Shown: positions 9,462 to 18,011 of the stretch, piece after piece
How positions within the stretch are numbered: position 1 is the first letter of the stretch
How the letters are laid out: each line of letters opens with the position of its first letter
Origin: Congzhengia minquanensis
GTDB taxonomy: Bacteria > Bacillota > Clostridia > UBA1381 > UBA9506
Direction of reading: 5' to 3'
Assembly: GCF_014384785.1 (NCBI RefSeq)
Contig: NZ_JACRSU010000005.1
Span: 62,001 to 126,000 of the forward strand
DNA length: 64,000 nt
Translations under genes and position numbers: made by a program
The notes under the pieces: generated by a model
Seen by the model: only the letters and a program-made list of their open reading frames with translations
What the model was told of the DNA's origin: nothing
Databases searched by the model: none

Positions 9462-10424
9462 ATGTTTCTTACAATCGACACAGGCACCACCAACACCAGA
9501 ATTTACTTAGTTGACGGAGAAACGGTAAAAGACAGCATAAAAATAAACGCCGGGGCCGGCGACACTGCAAAAACAGGAAGTAATCAAATTTTAAAAGAAA
9601 GCATTCAGAACGGAATTTGCAGGCTTCTGTCCGATAATGCGTTAAAAGAGCAGGATATCAGTGCGGTTTTTGCCTCCGGCATGATTACCTCGGAGCTGGG
9701 GCTTTGCGAGGTGCCCCACGTAACCGCGCCGGCAACGCCTTTGTGCCTGAAAGAACATGCAAAAACTGTTTTGCTTTCCGATGTTGTGTCCGTTCCCATT
9801 ACGTTTATCCCGGGTGTAAAAAACAATACGGATTTTAAAAGCCTTGCCAATTTAAATGAAATGGACATGATGCGCGGCGAAGAAACCGAGCTGTTTGGCT
9901 TGATGAAGCTCTTAAAAGTAAAACCGCCGTTTACGGCTGTTCTGCCTGGCTCCCACACAAAATTTGTGGCGGTGGGAAATGAGGGGCAAATTTTATCTTG
10001 CCGCACAACCCTAGGCGGCGAGCTTTTGGCCGCTTTGTCGGAACACACCATTTTGAATAACAGCTTACCTAAGCCGCTCATTTCTAACATTGTGCCCGAA
10101 TGTTTAAATGCCGGGTTTGAATATAGCAGGGCCCACGGGCTGAGCGATGCCGCTTTCCGCGTGAGGCTGATACATAACTTTACAAATTTAACAGAAAACG
10201 AGCGGGCAAACTTTTTTGCAGGCGCTGTGCTCGCCTCAGACATTCAGGCGCTGGGTGAAATTACACCGGAAACTAAGGTTTTGGTAGGCGGCAGCGACCC
10301 GTTAAGAGGCGTTTTTATACATCTGTTAAAAACTTATACCCGCTGTGAGGTAATTGAGGCAAGCGACGAAGCGGTGAATCTTTCCACCGTTTATGGAGTA
10401 TTGGAATTGTTTTATTTAGAATAA
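9462..10424 (+). CDS. dgoK: 2-dehydro-3-deoxygalactonokinase
   Basis: A 320-residue ASKHA-fold sugar acid kinase that makes 2-keto-3-deoxy-6-phosphogalactonate. The phosphate-binding TIDTGTTNTRIYLVDG opens the protein, and the family segments MRGEETELFG and LPGSHTKFV are present. It starts 2 nt after the aldolase stop, and the pair forms the lower De Ley-Doudoroff galactonate branch. Galactonate dehydratase (dgoD) and a transporter are not in the window. Confidence 0.9.
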   Translation: MFLTIDTGTTNTRIYLVDGETVKDSIKINAGAGDTAKTGSNQILKESIQNGICRLLSDNALKEQDISAVFASGMITSELGLCEVPHVTAPATPLCLKEHAKTVLLSDVVSVPITFIPGVKNNTDFKSLANLNEMDMMRGEETELFGLMKLLKVKPPFTAVLPGSHTKFVAVGNEGQILSCRTTLGGELLAALSEHTILNNSLPKPLISNIVPECLNAGFEYSRAHGLSDAAFRVRLIHNFTNLTENERANFFAGAVLASDIQALGEITPETKVLVGGSDPLRGVFIHLLKTYTRCEVIEASDEAVNLSTVYGVLELFYLE

Positions 10425-10443
10425 AAAACAGGAGGGAAATCAA

Positions 10444-11646
10444 ATGAAAAAGAAACTATCCGTTATGATTCTGGCGCTGACACTTTTGCTGCCCGGCACA
10501 GGCGCTTTCGCCGCAGACGGCAGCGAAAGCGCCGACGGCGGCGTTATTGGCCACATTTATTCCACCGACATTTTGACCTACGTGAACGGCGAGCCCATTG
10601 ACGCTTATAACATTGGCGGCAAAACCGTTGTAATTGCAGAGGATTTGGGCGACTGGAATTATGGATATACATACGATTATAACGACGAAGAGCGGCTTTT
10701 ATCTGTAGAATCATATTTTTATCTGCCGTGGCAGGAGCACGGTGCAATTCCCCGAGGCCAGACCGGTCAAATTCTGGGCGACGTTTATCAGACCGACATT
10801 AAGGTGACGTATAACGGAATAGAAGTTACAGGCTATAACATTGGCGGAAGAACCGCAATTTGCATTGAAGAAATCGGCGACACTGCGGACAGCCCCCACG
10901 AAACTTACGGCTATTCAAAATATTTGGCATATCATGTTTGGAACCCGGCGGAAAAGACAATTTCGCTTTATAGCTATTTTAACAACATTGACGACATGCT
11001 GGGCAACCACATTTCCCGTGTGGCGTTTACCTTTGCTGACAATGTACTTTACGCTACGGCGGACGACGACGTTCCCTGGGGTTCTATTTTCCCGTCGGTG
11101 AACGGAATTCGAACAGATTCAGTCGAAGACGCCTACACCTATTATTACACGGAAGAATTTGGCGATCAAAAATATGTAATGTCGCCCCTATACTTGGACA
11201 TTGGCGGCAGCCGGACTGAAATCGGCACCTGCGTTGCCGTTTGGGATGAAGACATAGAAACTGACAGAACCTATCTGCAACTTGACGACCCTGCAGCCGC
11301 AATTTCCCTTGCCGCATCTGTAAAGACACCTGCTAAGACCTATGATGAGGCAATGGCGTTCTTAACCGAAAAATATGAATTGAAGGACAGAATTGACAAC
11401 GACAACTATACCGTCCTTTTGTTGAATGACGAAAATAAAAACGACCTCGTCTATGCAGTGAAAAAGACCGGCGGCTATGCAAAGCTTAGCGAATGGGCGG
11501 CGCAAGACAATAGAACCGTTGGAATTCTGCTAGGTGATTTAGAAAATGAAGTTTATGTAACCGTTTATCCATTTGCAGATTCCCACGGAAAACCGACCAC
11601 ATTGCATGAATCTCACAGACTTGATTTATGGTATAATTTTGATTAA
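10444..11646 (+). CDS. secreted protein with tandem copper-amine-oxidase-like repeats
   Basis: A 400-residue exported protein of unknown function. It has a signal peptide (KKKLSVMILALTLLLPGTGA, then FAAD). Two similar units of about 65 residues follow: the first with IYSTDILTYVNGEPIDAYNI then GGKTVVIAEDLG, the second with VYQTDIKVTYNGIEVTGYNI then GGRTAICIEEIG. This is the style of the copper amine oxidase N-terminal or stalk domain of Firmicute surface proteins. The C-terminal 200 residues have no recognised motif. The start follows AGGAGGG. It probably shares an operon with the secreted protein downstream. Confidence 0.8.
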   Translation: MKKKLSVMILALTLLLPGTGAFAADGSESADGGVIGHIYSTDILTYVNGEPIDAYNIGGKTVVIAEDLGDWNYGYTYDYNDEERLLSVESYFYLPWQEHGAIPRGQTGQILGDVYQTDIKVTYNGIEVTGYNIGGRTAICIEEIGDTADSPHETYGYSKYLAYHVWNPAEKTISLYSYFNNIDDMLGNHISRVAFTFADNVLYATADDDVPWGSIFPSVNGIRTDSVEDAYTYYYTEEFGDQKYVMSPLYLDIGGSRTEIGTCVAVWDEDIETDRTYLQLDDPAAAISLAASVKTPAKTYDEAMAFLTEKYELKDRIDNDNYTVLLLNDENKNDLVYAVKKTGGYAKLSEWAAQDNRTVGILLGDLENEVYVTVYPFADSHGKPTTLHESHRLDLWYNFD

Positions 11647-11664
11647 AAATCAGGAGGGGTTAAC

Positions 11665-13071
11665 ATGAAAAAGTTTTTTGCGGCATTTCTTGCGGCGCTT
11701 CTCGTGCTGGGTACAAGTCCAGTATTTGCAGAAGACTCATTTAATTACACCATTACCGTCGACGGTGTTACTGTTCCCAGCGAGCCGGGGTATAACGGCA
11801 GCCTTTACCGCTACACCTCCATTGCCGATGCATTGGGATATGAAACAGCGTTTCATGCTGAAACCGGCATAGTGGAGTCAAAAAAAGGCGATATAACCGT
11901 TACTTTTGCAGTTTCCGGCTACGGTGGTGCAACTGTTGTACAGGATGATGAATTTAAAGACTATCTCGGTTATTTCTATGCCCAAAATATTTATGATAAA
12001 CTGTATATTTCCTATTATAATGCAGAAGCACTCGCTTCTGTTGTAGATGCAGGGCTTGTCGTAGATGAATCTGCCAGCACTGTTTCCATTTACTCTTCCG
12101 CCGGCAAGCAGGCATTAGCGGAGCAAACGGACGCGCGCCTGACGCTGTTTAACGAAATGATGGGCTTAACCAGGGACAAAAACTACACCTCCCAGGGAAC
12201 GGGTAACATGACAATGAACCTTTCCAGCAAGCTGTTTGGCCTTTCGGGAACCGGAGAAATTAACTTTGAAACGGTTTCTGCTAAAAGCGGAAATAAAACA
12301 TATTCAAAGGTCATCACATCCAACAGCGGTCTGATGAATTTGCTCCACCTCAACATCGATGACGATGAAATTTCCAAATCCGAAACGATAGAAATTTATA
12401 CGGACGGGCAGCAAGTTTATTTGAAAAGCAAAACCCTGACAAAGGCGCTGCTGCAGGAAGAGGAGTACGCTTTTTCCTACGAATACCCGGAACAAACTGA
12501 ACTGTTAATGGACCAATGGGTAACCACAGATAACTTTCCCCCATCTTATCGGCTGTTGCTGAACAATGGCATAACCTTAGGCAATTTTATTGTGGATTAT
12601 TGCTTTGAAACCGCAACTTATTACGCCAACCCAATTGACATGATTGACATGTTTGTTACGCTTATGTCAGATGAAAACATCACCGTTACGGAAAACAACG
12701 GGCTGAAAACATATGCCTATAAAATTGACAAAAATACATACTTAAAATGCTTAGAACCGATGATTCCTGAAATGAGCGAGGAGGAGCGCGCGGAATTTGA
12801 CGCCGTGATGGACGGCTTTGAAATGGAAATGACCGCTGCAGAAACGGTAACGGCCGACGGAATTAAGTCGGTCTCCGGCGGAAAAAGTTCGCTTTCCAAT
12901 GTGCCGAATCCTTGGAATGAGGACGTATTCTCCGGCGAAATTCTCTTTTCAGCAGAAGAAACCGCAGCATTTTCAGAAAACGTGGAATATGCATTTCCCG
13001 ATGTGTCCGGTGCGGTAAATCTAACTGACTTTGTAAAATCAGTTACAGACGCGGACATATTCGAACATTGA
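11665..13071 (+). CDS. secreted protein of unknown function
   Basis: A 468-residue exported protein. It has a signal peptide (KKFFAAFLAALLVLGTSPVF, then AED). Residues about 28-150 (ITVDGVTVPSEP, then LYRYTSIADALGYE) again resemble the copper amine oxidase N-terminal-like fold. The rest (about 155-468) is rich in beta-strand pattern and acidic and Thr residues, and looks like a lipid- or matrix-binding surface domain; no family is recognised. It begins 18 nt after the previous gene behind AGGAGGGG. The two probably act together at the cell surface. Confidence 0.75.
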   Translation: MKKFFAAFLAALLVLGTSPVFAEDSFNYTITVDGVTVPSEPGYNGSLYRYTSIADALGYETAFHAETGIVESKKGDITVTFAVSGYGGATVVQDDEFKDYLGYFYAQNIYDKLYISYYNAEALASVVDAGLVVDESASTVSIYSSAGKQALAEQTDARLTLFNEMMGLTRDKNYTSQGTGNMTMNLSSKLFGLSGTGEINFETVSAKSGNKTYSKVITSNSGLMNLLHLNIDDDEISKSETIEIYTDGQQVYLKSKTLTKALLQEEEYAFSYEYPEQTELLMDQWVTTDNFPPSYRLLLNNGITLGNFIVDYCFETATYYANPIDMIDMFVTLMSDENITVTENNGLKTYAYKIDKNTYLKCLEPMIPEMSEEERAEFDAVMDGFEMEMTAAETVTADGIKSVSGGKSSLSNVPNPWNEDVFSGEILFSAEETAAFSENVEYAFPDVSGAVNLTDFVKSVTDADIFEH

Positions 13072-13078
13072 TTAAGCC

Positions 13079-14476
13079 ATGAAACAAACAGAAAAATCGC
13101 TGCTGAACCGGCTGACGGAATATAACGAAACTGCTGTCCCCATGCACATGCCGGGTCACAAACGAAATACGCGCCTGTTAAAAGCATCCCTTCCGTATGA
13201 GATTGACATAACTGAAATTGACGGATTTGACAACCTACACGACATGAACGGCGTTTTAAAGGAAACGGCTGCTTTGGCGGCCTCGCTTTACGGCTCGAAA
13301 GCGGCCTTTCCCTTAGTCGGCGGCTCCACCTGCGGAATTTTGGCCGCAGTGCATGCTTTGGCAGCCTTCGGTTCCCATGTTTTAATTGCGCGGAACTGCC
13401 ACAAATCGGTGTTTCACGCAGTGGAGCTGATGGGGCTTTATCCGCACTATGTGTGTCCGGAACCCGACGGATTCGGAATTTGCGGAAAAATTACGCCGGA
13501 AGCCATTAAAAGCGCTCTGTGTGCGGAACGCAGCATTCGGCTTGTGATTGTAACCTCCCCCACCTATGAAGGGGTTATAAGCGACATAGCAAACATTGCC
13601 GCAGTCTGCCACGAAAATGGTGCTCTGCTTTTGGTGGACTCTGCCCACGGGGCGCACTTAGGATTTTCACCCCGGTTTTGTGCAAGTGCTGTTTCCTCCG
13701 GCGCAGACGCCGTTGTAATGAGCCTACACAAAACCATGCCTGCGCTGACGCAAACCGCTCTTTTACACATCTGCACCGATGCCGTTGACAAAAACAAAAT
13801 AAGCGAGGCGCTTTCTATTTTTGAAACCTCAAGCCCCAGTTATGTTTTGCTGTCGTCAATCGATGCGTGCCTGCGGTTCATTTCGCAGGACGGGGAAGCT
13901 TTGTTTTCAGCTCTTTATGAAAACCTGTCGTTCTTTTATAAAGAAACAAATGATTTAAAGGCGCTGTCTGTCCTCCAATATGACGATTTCAGCAAACTGA
14001 TTATATCCACAAAAAACACCGCGCTTACCGGTATCGGACTTGCAGACATTTTGCGCAATCAATTTCACATCGAAGTGGAAATGACAGGAATTGATTATAT
14101 TTTAGCCATATCCAGCATCTGCGACAGTAAAGAAAACCTGATGAAATTTGCCGCGGCACTAAAGGAAATTGATGCAGAAGTTCCGGTTTTGCAGACCGAA
14201 GTTGGCGCAAAAAAAGAGATTGTGCTTCCCCAAATGCAGGAAACGCCCTCCGCCGCCCGCCAAAGGTGCGGCGAGTTTGTGCCGCTTTCCTGCAGCGAGG
14301 GGCGGGAATGTTTAGAATATGTTTGGGCCTATCCCCCGGGCATACCGCTGATTGTGCCCGGCGAGCGGATTGACCGGCGCTTTATTGAAACAGCAGAGGA
14401 CTTTTCACAGGCAAAAATACCGCTGAAAAGCACAAAAGGATTGTTAGACAATAAAATATGGGTACGAAAAAAGTAA
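13079..14476 (+). CDS. Orn/Lys/Arg decarboxylase-family PLP enzyme
   Basis: A 465-residue fold-type I pyridoxal-phosphate enzyme. The N-terminal PMHMPGHKRN and DITEIDGFDNLHD match the major domain of Orn/Lys/Arg decarboxylases. LVGGSTCGILAA binds the cofactor phosphate, and SLHKTMPALTQT carries the PLP Lys (about residue 220). The C-terminal EYVWAYPPGIPLIVPGE is also typical. The length fits the Bacillus-type SpeA/YaaO group, which makes agmatine or cadaverine. The substrate cannot be read from sequence. There is no clear Shine-Dalgarno site, so translation may be coupled to the upstream gene. Confidence 0.88.
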   Translation: MKQTEKSLLNRLTEYNETAVPMHMPGHKRNTRLLKASLPYEIDITEIDGFDNLHDMNGVLKETAALAASLYGSKAAFPLVGGSTCGILAAVHALAAFGSHVLIARNCHKSVFHAVELMGLYPHYVCPEPDGFGICGKITPEAIKSALCAERSIRLVIVTSPTYEGVISDIANIAAVCHENGALLLVDSAHGAHLGFSPRFCASAVSSGADAVVMSLHKTMPALTQTALLHICTDAVDKNKISEALSIFETSSPSYVLLSSIDACLRFISQDGEALFSALYENLSFFYKETNDLKALSVLQYDDFSKLIISTKNTALTGIGLADILRNQFHIEVEMTGIDYILAISSICDSKENLMKFAAALKEIDAEVPVLQTEVGAKKEIVLPQMQETPSAARQRCGEFVPLSCSEGRECLEYVWAYPPGIPLIVPGERIDRRFIETAEDFSQAKIPLKSTKGLLDNKIWVRKK

Positions 14477-14596
14477 ATGCCGCTGCAAAACAAACTGCCC
14501 CAGTTTCTACAGGCAGCGCAACTACCCTTACAATTATTGTATCTGAACCTTGTAAGCGTCGGAAATTTGAAGCCGATATATTAAATTTTCGTGTAA

Positions 14597-14611
14597 GCAA
14601 CTGTCAGTTGC
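14597..14611. repeat. short perfect inverted repeat upstream of the decayed regulator
   Basis: GCAACTG (14597-14603) and CAGTTGC (14605-14611) with a single central base. Its place about 65 bp upstream of the lost start codon suggests a former operator of the XRE gene. Confidence 0.4.
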
Positions 14612-14675
14612 GGAATAGTTGGTGGCATGCAACCGGGCTTTTGGTGTATTATGAAAGCAAAAGGAGGCCTCCATC

Positions 14676-15056
14676 ATAGCATTAAACGAAAATATTAGAG
14701 CCCGGCGCATGCAGCTAAAGTTATCTTAAGAATATGTTGCGGATCAATTGGGTATCAGCAGACAGGCTGTGGCAAAGTGGGAGTCGGGAAAAAGCACCCC
14801 GACAGCGGCAAATTTGGCAGGATTAGCCGCTTTGTTTGAAATGAACATTTCTGAACTGGTTGAGCCGGAAAATTATGTTCTGAAACAGAAAAAACAAGAA
14901 GAACAGGTTAAAAAAACACAGAAAAATATTAAAATGCATGTAGGCCATGCAGGAGCGCTTATGATTTTTTCAATATTCATCTTGCCCCAATGCCTCTTGA
15001 TCAGACGGGCATTCGCTAACTTTTGTCAGACGCAGTTACTGCCGTTTGTCTTATAA
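14676..15056 (+). pseudogene. decayed XRE-family regulator
   Basis: Reading from 14676 gives ALNENIRARRMQLKLS, a TAA stop at 14727-14729, then EYVADQLGISRQAVAKWESG and more: a normal Cro/C1 helix-turn-helix in which the stop replaces what is usually Gln (LSQE). The expected start position, 9 nt after AAAGGAGG, reads ATA instead of ATG. Downstream the frame continues through a Lys/Gln-rich linker (KQKKQEEQVKKTQ) into a short hydrophobic tail of about 25 residues that looks truncated. The start loss plus nonsense codon make this a pseudogene. A re-initiated 102-residue product from 14748 would lack half of the DNA-binding domain. Confidence 0.8.
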
Positions 15057-15204
15057 TATAATATTAAATCTGAAATACTGGCGGCATATTTGGAAGCCGC
15101 AATAACGTTTTTTATTTCTTTCAATATAAAAAAATTCACCTTATAAAATGAGGAATTTTATGCAAAAGATATTACAGGATATGCTTTTCAATCTTTTACG
15201 TAAA

Positions 15205-15244
15205 TATAAAAAACACGATTAACCGAAATCAGTTAATCGTGTTT
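15205..15244 (-). terminator. terminator of the rubrerythrin operon
   Basis: A 13-bp perfect stem (15211-15223 with 15232-15244) and an 8-nt loop. On the minus strand the stem is followed by a T-rich tract. It lies 77 bp past the rubrerythrin stop. Confidence 0.75.
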
Positions 15245-15320
15245 CGTGTCTGTTTTACCGGAAAGCCTTGTTTCAAGCGGCTTTCAAAGCTTATTTAATC
15301 CTATCTGTTTGTATTTGCGA

Positions 15321-15872
15321 TTAGCCAAAATATCTTTTGAGCATACCCTCAAAGCCTTTGCCGTGTCTTGCTTCGTCTTTCGCCATCTCATGAACCGTGT
15401 CATGGATTGCGTCGTAGCCAAGCTCCTTTGCCTTTTTTGCAATTTCCAGCTTGCCTGCTGTTGCTCCGCACTCTGCTTCCATTCTCATCTGAAGATTCTT
15501 CTTTGTGTCGGCGCAAACAACTTCACCTAAAAGCTCTGCAAATTTTGCAGCGTGCTCTGCCTCTTCCCACGCAGCCCGAATATAGAACTCGCCGATTTCG
15601 GGATAACCTTCGCGGATTGCCTGACGGCCCATTGCAATATACATGCCAACCTCTGTGCATTCGCCTTCAAAGTTTGCCTTTAATCCTTCGTAAACTTCAG
15701 CGTCGATTTTATCTTTTGCGCCTACGCCAATCACATGTTCACAAACAAAATTTAAGGCTTCATCTTTCATTTCTGTGAATTTAGAACCGGGAACGCCGCA
15801 CTGGGGACATTTTTCAGGGGGGGTGTCACCTTCGTGAACATAACCGCATACTGGACATACAAATTTTTTCAT
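15321..15872 (-). CDS. reverse rubrerythrin (rubredoxin domain first)
   Basis: A 183-residue non-haem iron protein that reduces hydrogen peroxide, and in Clostridia also oxygen, with electrons from NADH via rubredoxin-type carriers. The rubredoxin domain is N-terminal ([10 protein letters not shown] and [11 protein letters not shown]). It is followed by a ferritin-like diiron domain with [28 protein letters not shown] and DEARHGKGF. This order is the reverse of classical rubrerythrin and matches clostridial revRbr. The ATG at 15872 was chosen because GGAGGT is 8 nt upstream; the ATG at 15887 overlaps that site. It is co-transcribed after the PerR-like gene. Confidence 0.93.
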   Translation of the reverse strand: MKKFVCPVCGYVHEGDTPPEKCPQCGVPGSKFTEMKDEALNFVCEHVIGVGAKDKIDAEVYEGLKANFEGECTEVGMYIAMGRQAIREGYPEIGEFYIRAAWEEAEHAAKFAELLGEVVCADTKKNLQMRMEAECGATAGKLEIAKKAKELGYDAIHDTVHEMAKDEARHGKGFEGMLKRYFG

Positions 15873-15929
15873 AATCGTTACCTCCATAATAAAAAATTTA
15901 TTTAATAAAATATAAAAAACAAAGTTAAT

Positions 15930-16319
15930 TTATGCGTTTCTCTTTTGCTTTTCGCTGCAATCTTTACATATGCCGTAAACATAGAGTTTATAGTAGTTTG
16001 CTACAAAGTTATCGCTGAGGTTTTGGTTTAAAATTTCTTGCGGCAGCTCGAAAAACATATCGGAAACCGTTCCGCACGAGGTGCAGACAAAATGCTGATG
16101 GTCTGAGGTATCAGCATCGAAATGGTCGGTTTTATCCCCTGTGGAAAGCCGAACCACCGTTCCCGTTTCGCAAAGCCGGCCCAAATTTCTGTAAACAGTG
16201 GCCAAGCTTAAATTCGGAAGCGACGGCTTTAAGTCGGCATAAATGCGCTCCGCCGTGGGGTGCTCTTTGGTATTTCTTAAATAATTCAGGATGGACTCCC
16301 TCTGTTTTGAAAAGTTCAT
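15930..16319 (-). CDS. perR: Fur-family repressor, PerR-like
   Basis: A 129-residue metal-dependent repressor. The winged helix spans residues about 1-75 (HPTAERIYADLK, LSLATVYRNLGRL). The regulatory site region reads HFDADTSDHQHFVCTSCG, giving the His/Asp cluster used by PerR for Fe-catalysed peroxide sensing. CTSCG and CKDC form the structural zinc site. It precedes the peroxide-reducing reverse rubrerythrin by 57 nt, and a Per-box-like site overlaps its own promoter, which supports PerR rather than Fur. The exact subclass is an inference. Confidence 0.82.
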   Translation of the reverse strand: MNFSKQRESILNYLRNTKEHPTAERIYADLKPSLPNLSLATVYRNLGRLCETGTVVRLSTGDKTDHFDADTSDHQHFVCTSCGTVSDMFFELPQEILNQNLSDNFVANYYKLYVYGICKDCSEKQKRNA

Positions 16320-16360
16320 AGTTCATCTCCCAAAAACAATAATAATAATTATTTTTAATT

Positions 16361-16375
16361 TCAAGATTATTATAA
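16361..16375 (-). promoter_or_regulatory. Per-box-like operator
   Basis: On the minus strand the 15-mer TTATAATAATCTTGA matches the Per box consensus TTATAATNATTATAA at 11 of 14 defined positions. It overlaps the -10 element of the perR-rubrerythrin promoter, so the repressor could control its own operon. Confidence 0.5.
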
Positions 16376-16397
16376 TGCATACAAATTCTTTTGTCAA
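16369..16397 (-). promoter_or_regulatory. promoter of the perR-rubrerythrin operon
   Basis: A near-consensus minus-strand promoter: TTGACA (16397-16392), 17-bp spacer, TATAAT (16374-16369). The start would be near 16362, about 45 nt before the perR ATG. Confidence 0.75.
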
Positions 16398-16424
16398 GCA
16401 TTTTTTTAAAATTTTTTTATTTTA

Positions 16425-16453
16425 TTGAAAAATGTCAAATACTCTGCTATAAT
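16425..16453 (+). promoter_or_regulatory. promoter of the kinase-hydrogenase sensor operon
   Basis: TTGAAA (16425-16430) and TATAAT (16448-16453) with a 17-bp spacer. The start would be near 16460. It is back-to-back with the perR promoter, only 28 bp away from its -35 box, so a regulator bound here could affect both. Confidence 0.7.
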
Positions 16454-16519
16454 ATAAAGTACTGTAATTATAAAAACTTATATGTAATTATTTTATACTA
16501 AGATTAAGGAGTGTATTGT

Positions 16520-17248
16520 GTGCGATTGCCCGATTTTATGATAAAAAACCACAGAAGGCATGTTTTGTCCGATGCGGACTTAATAACAAAAAACTCCAGC
16601 CCTGCATTGTCTGAAGCGTTAAAGGGCGCAAGGACGAATTTAATGTATGCGCTGGCCGACATAGACGGCGGGAAATGTGTGTTTATGACCTCAGCTTTGG
16701 CTGCCGAGGGAAAAACAACAACCTGCATCAACCTTGCAGTTTCCCTGGCCCAAACGGAATCCCGCGTTCTTTTAATTGACTCAGACCTTCGCCGCCCAAG
16801 AATTCATACTTACTTAAATATTAAAAATAAAGAGGGGCTGGCGAATTACCTGGGAGGGTTTTGCGAACTGGAGGCCATTGTCAACCATCTCAGCGACTTG
16901 AACCTCGACTGTATTACGGCGGGCAACCTCCCCCCCAACCCCACAGAGTTGCTTTCATCAAAAAAAATGAAAAGCTTTATTGAATTTGTAAAGGGAAAAT
17001 ATGACTATATTTTGTTTGACACGCCCCCTGTCAACATTGTTGCAGATTCTTTGGCCCTGGCACAGCTTGTGGAAAACGTTATTTTTGTCTGCAAATGCGG
17101 TGTCAGCTTAACCACAGAAATTCAAAAGGCGCTGTCAGCTTTAAAATTTGCCAATGCAAAGGTGCTGGGCTTTATTACAATTGAAACAAACCGGAAAAAG
17201 AAAAAATCGAAAGACTATTCGGGATATTACTATTACGAGGAGTCTTAA
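16520..17248 (+). CDS. BY-type tyrosine kinase (CpsD/CapB-like)
   Basis: A 242-residue cytoplasmic bacterial tyrosine autokinase. It has Walker A SALAAEGKTTTCINLAVSLA, Walker A' VLLIDSDLRRPRIH and Walker B YDYILFDTPP. The C-terminus SKDYSGYYYYEES is the Tyr cluster that is autophosphorylated. The GTG at 16520 lies 8 nt after AAGGAG; a GTG at 16511 overlaps that site. Such kinases need a transmembrane CapA/Wzz activator and normally sit in polysaccharide loci; neither an activator nor glycosyltransferases are present here. The PHP phosphatase follows directly. Confidence 0.88.
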   Translation: MRLPDFMIKNHRRHVLSDADLITKNSSPALSEALKGARTNLMYALADIDGGKCVFMTSALAAEGKTTTCINLAVSLAQTESRVLLIDSDLRRPRIHTYLNIKNKEGLANYLGGFCELEAIVNHLSDLNLDCITAGNLPPNPTELLSSKKMKSFIEFVKGKYDYILFDTPPVNIVADSLALAQLVENVIFVCKCGVSLTTEIQKALSALKFANAKVLGFITIETNRKKKKSKDYSGYYYYEES

Positions 17249-17266
17249 AAACTGAGGGAATGCGTT

Positions 17267-17977
17267 ATGAGGTATATTGATTTTCACACTCACATTCTGC
17301 CGGAAATGGACGACGGCGCAAAAAGCGTTGGCGAATCGCTTGAAATGCTGAAAGCCGCGCATCTAAGCGGCGCCCAGACTGTGTTACTCACACCGCATTT
17401 CCTGACACGGGAGCCGGTTCCAGATTTTTGTGCGCGGCGGAACAGCAAATATGCTTTGCTGAAAAAAGCGATGGAGGAAGACGGCGGCACATTTCCAACG
17501 CTGCTTTGCGGGGCAGAGGTGCCCCTTTACGGCGGGCTTTCCGAAAACAACGATTTGGAAAAACTGTGCATTGAAGGAACTGACCTGCTTTTGCTGGAAC
17601 TTCCTTTTCCTGCATGGAATAAATGGCACATTCAGGAAGTATATAATATCATAGCCAAACAGAATGTAACGCCGGTTATGGCTCACATTGAACGCTATTT
17701 AAACAAACCGAAAGAAATTGAAAAGCTGGACCAGTTCGTCTCTGTCGGCGCAAAGTTTCAAATGAACGCGCCCTCGTTTTTAACCTTTTCAGGAAAACGC
17801 ATCATCAAGGTCCTGGCTCGGGAGGGGCTGATTTGTGCCATAGGGTCAGACTGTCACAACCTGACTTCACGCCCGGCTGATATTTCCCACGCCATGTCGC
17901 TAATGACAAAACATCTTGGCGGCTCGTTTCTTCGGGAAATTTTTGAAAAATCGAAACAACTATTAAATTTATCATGA
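17267..17977 (+). CDS. PHP-domain tyrosine-protein phosphatase (CpsB/YwqE-like)
   Basis: A 236-residue metal-dependent phosphatase of the PHP fold, the usual partner that dephosphorylates the BY kinase. YIDFHTHILPEMDDGAKS is the N-terminal metal-binding signature. TPHF, AHIERY and IGSDCHN supply further ligands. It starts 18 nt after the kinase stop. The next gene (DRTGG protein) starts 34 nt later with no terminator between, so the pair probably belongs to the sensor operon. Confidence 0.88.
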   Translation: MRYIDFHTHILPEMDDGAKSVGESLEMLKAAHLSGAQTVLLTPHFLTREPVPDFCARRNSKYALLKKAMEEDGGTFPTLLCGAEVPLYGGLSENNDLEKLCIEGTDLLLLELPFPAWNKWHIQEVYNIIAKQNVTPVMAHIERYLNKPKEIEKLDQFVSVGAKFQMNAPSFLTFSGKRIIKVLAREGLICAIGSDCHNLTSRPADISHAMSLMTKHLGGSFLREIFEKSKQLLNLS

Positions 17978-18011
17978 CTGAATAACCGATTTTGTGAGGA
18001 GAGAAAACGCT

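Larger units (their letters stand above)
14477..15204. other. 728-bp stretch without an intact gene
   Basis: It contains a decayed XRE regulator (separate entry), a short perfect inverted repeat and AT-rich filler. A weak hairpin GCGGC (15081-15085) with GCCGC (15096-15100) is followed shortly by a T-run and could be an old terminator of the decayed gene. An open frame across the decarboxylase 3' end (14458-14679) has no Shine-Dalgarno site and no recognisable product, and I do not call it a gene. Confidence 0.6.

Noticed and set aside
14458..14679. 73-codon open frame over the decarboxylase 3' end
   Set aside because: No ribosome binding site, no recognisable product, and it runs into the control region of the decayed regulator.
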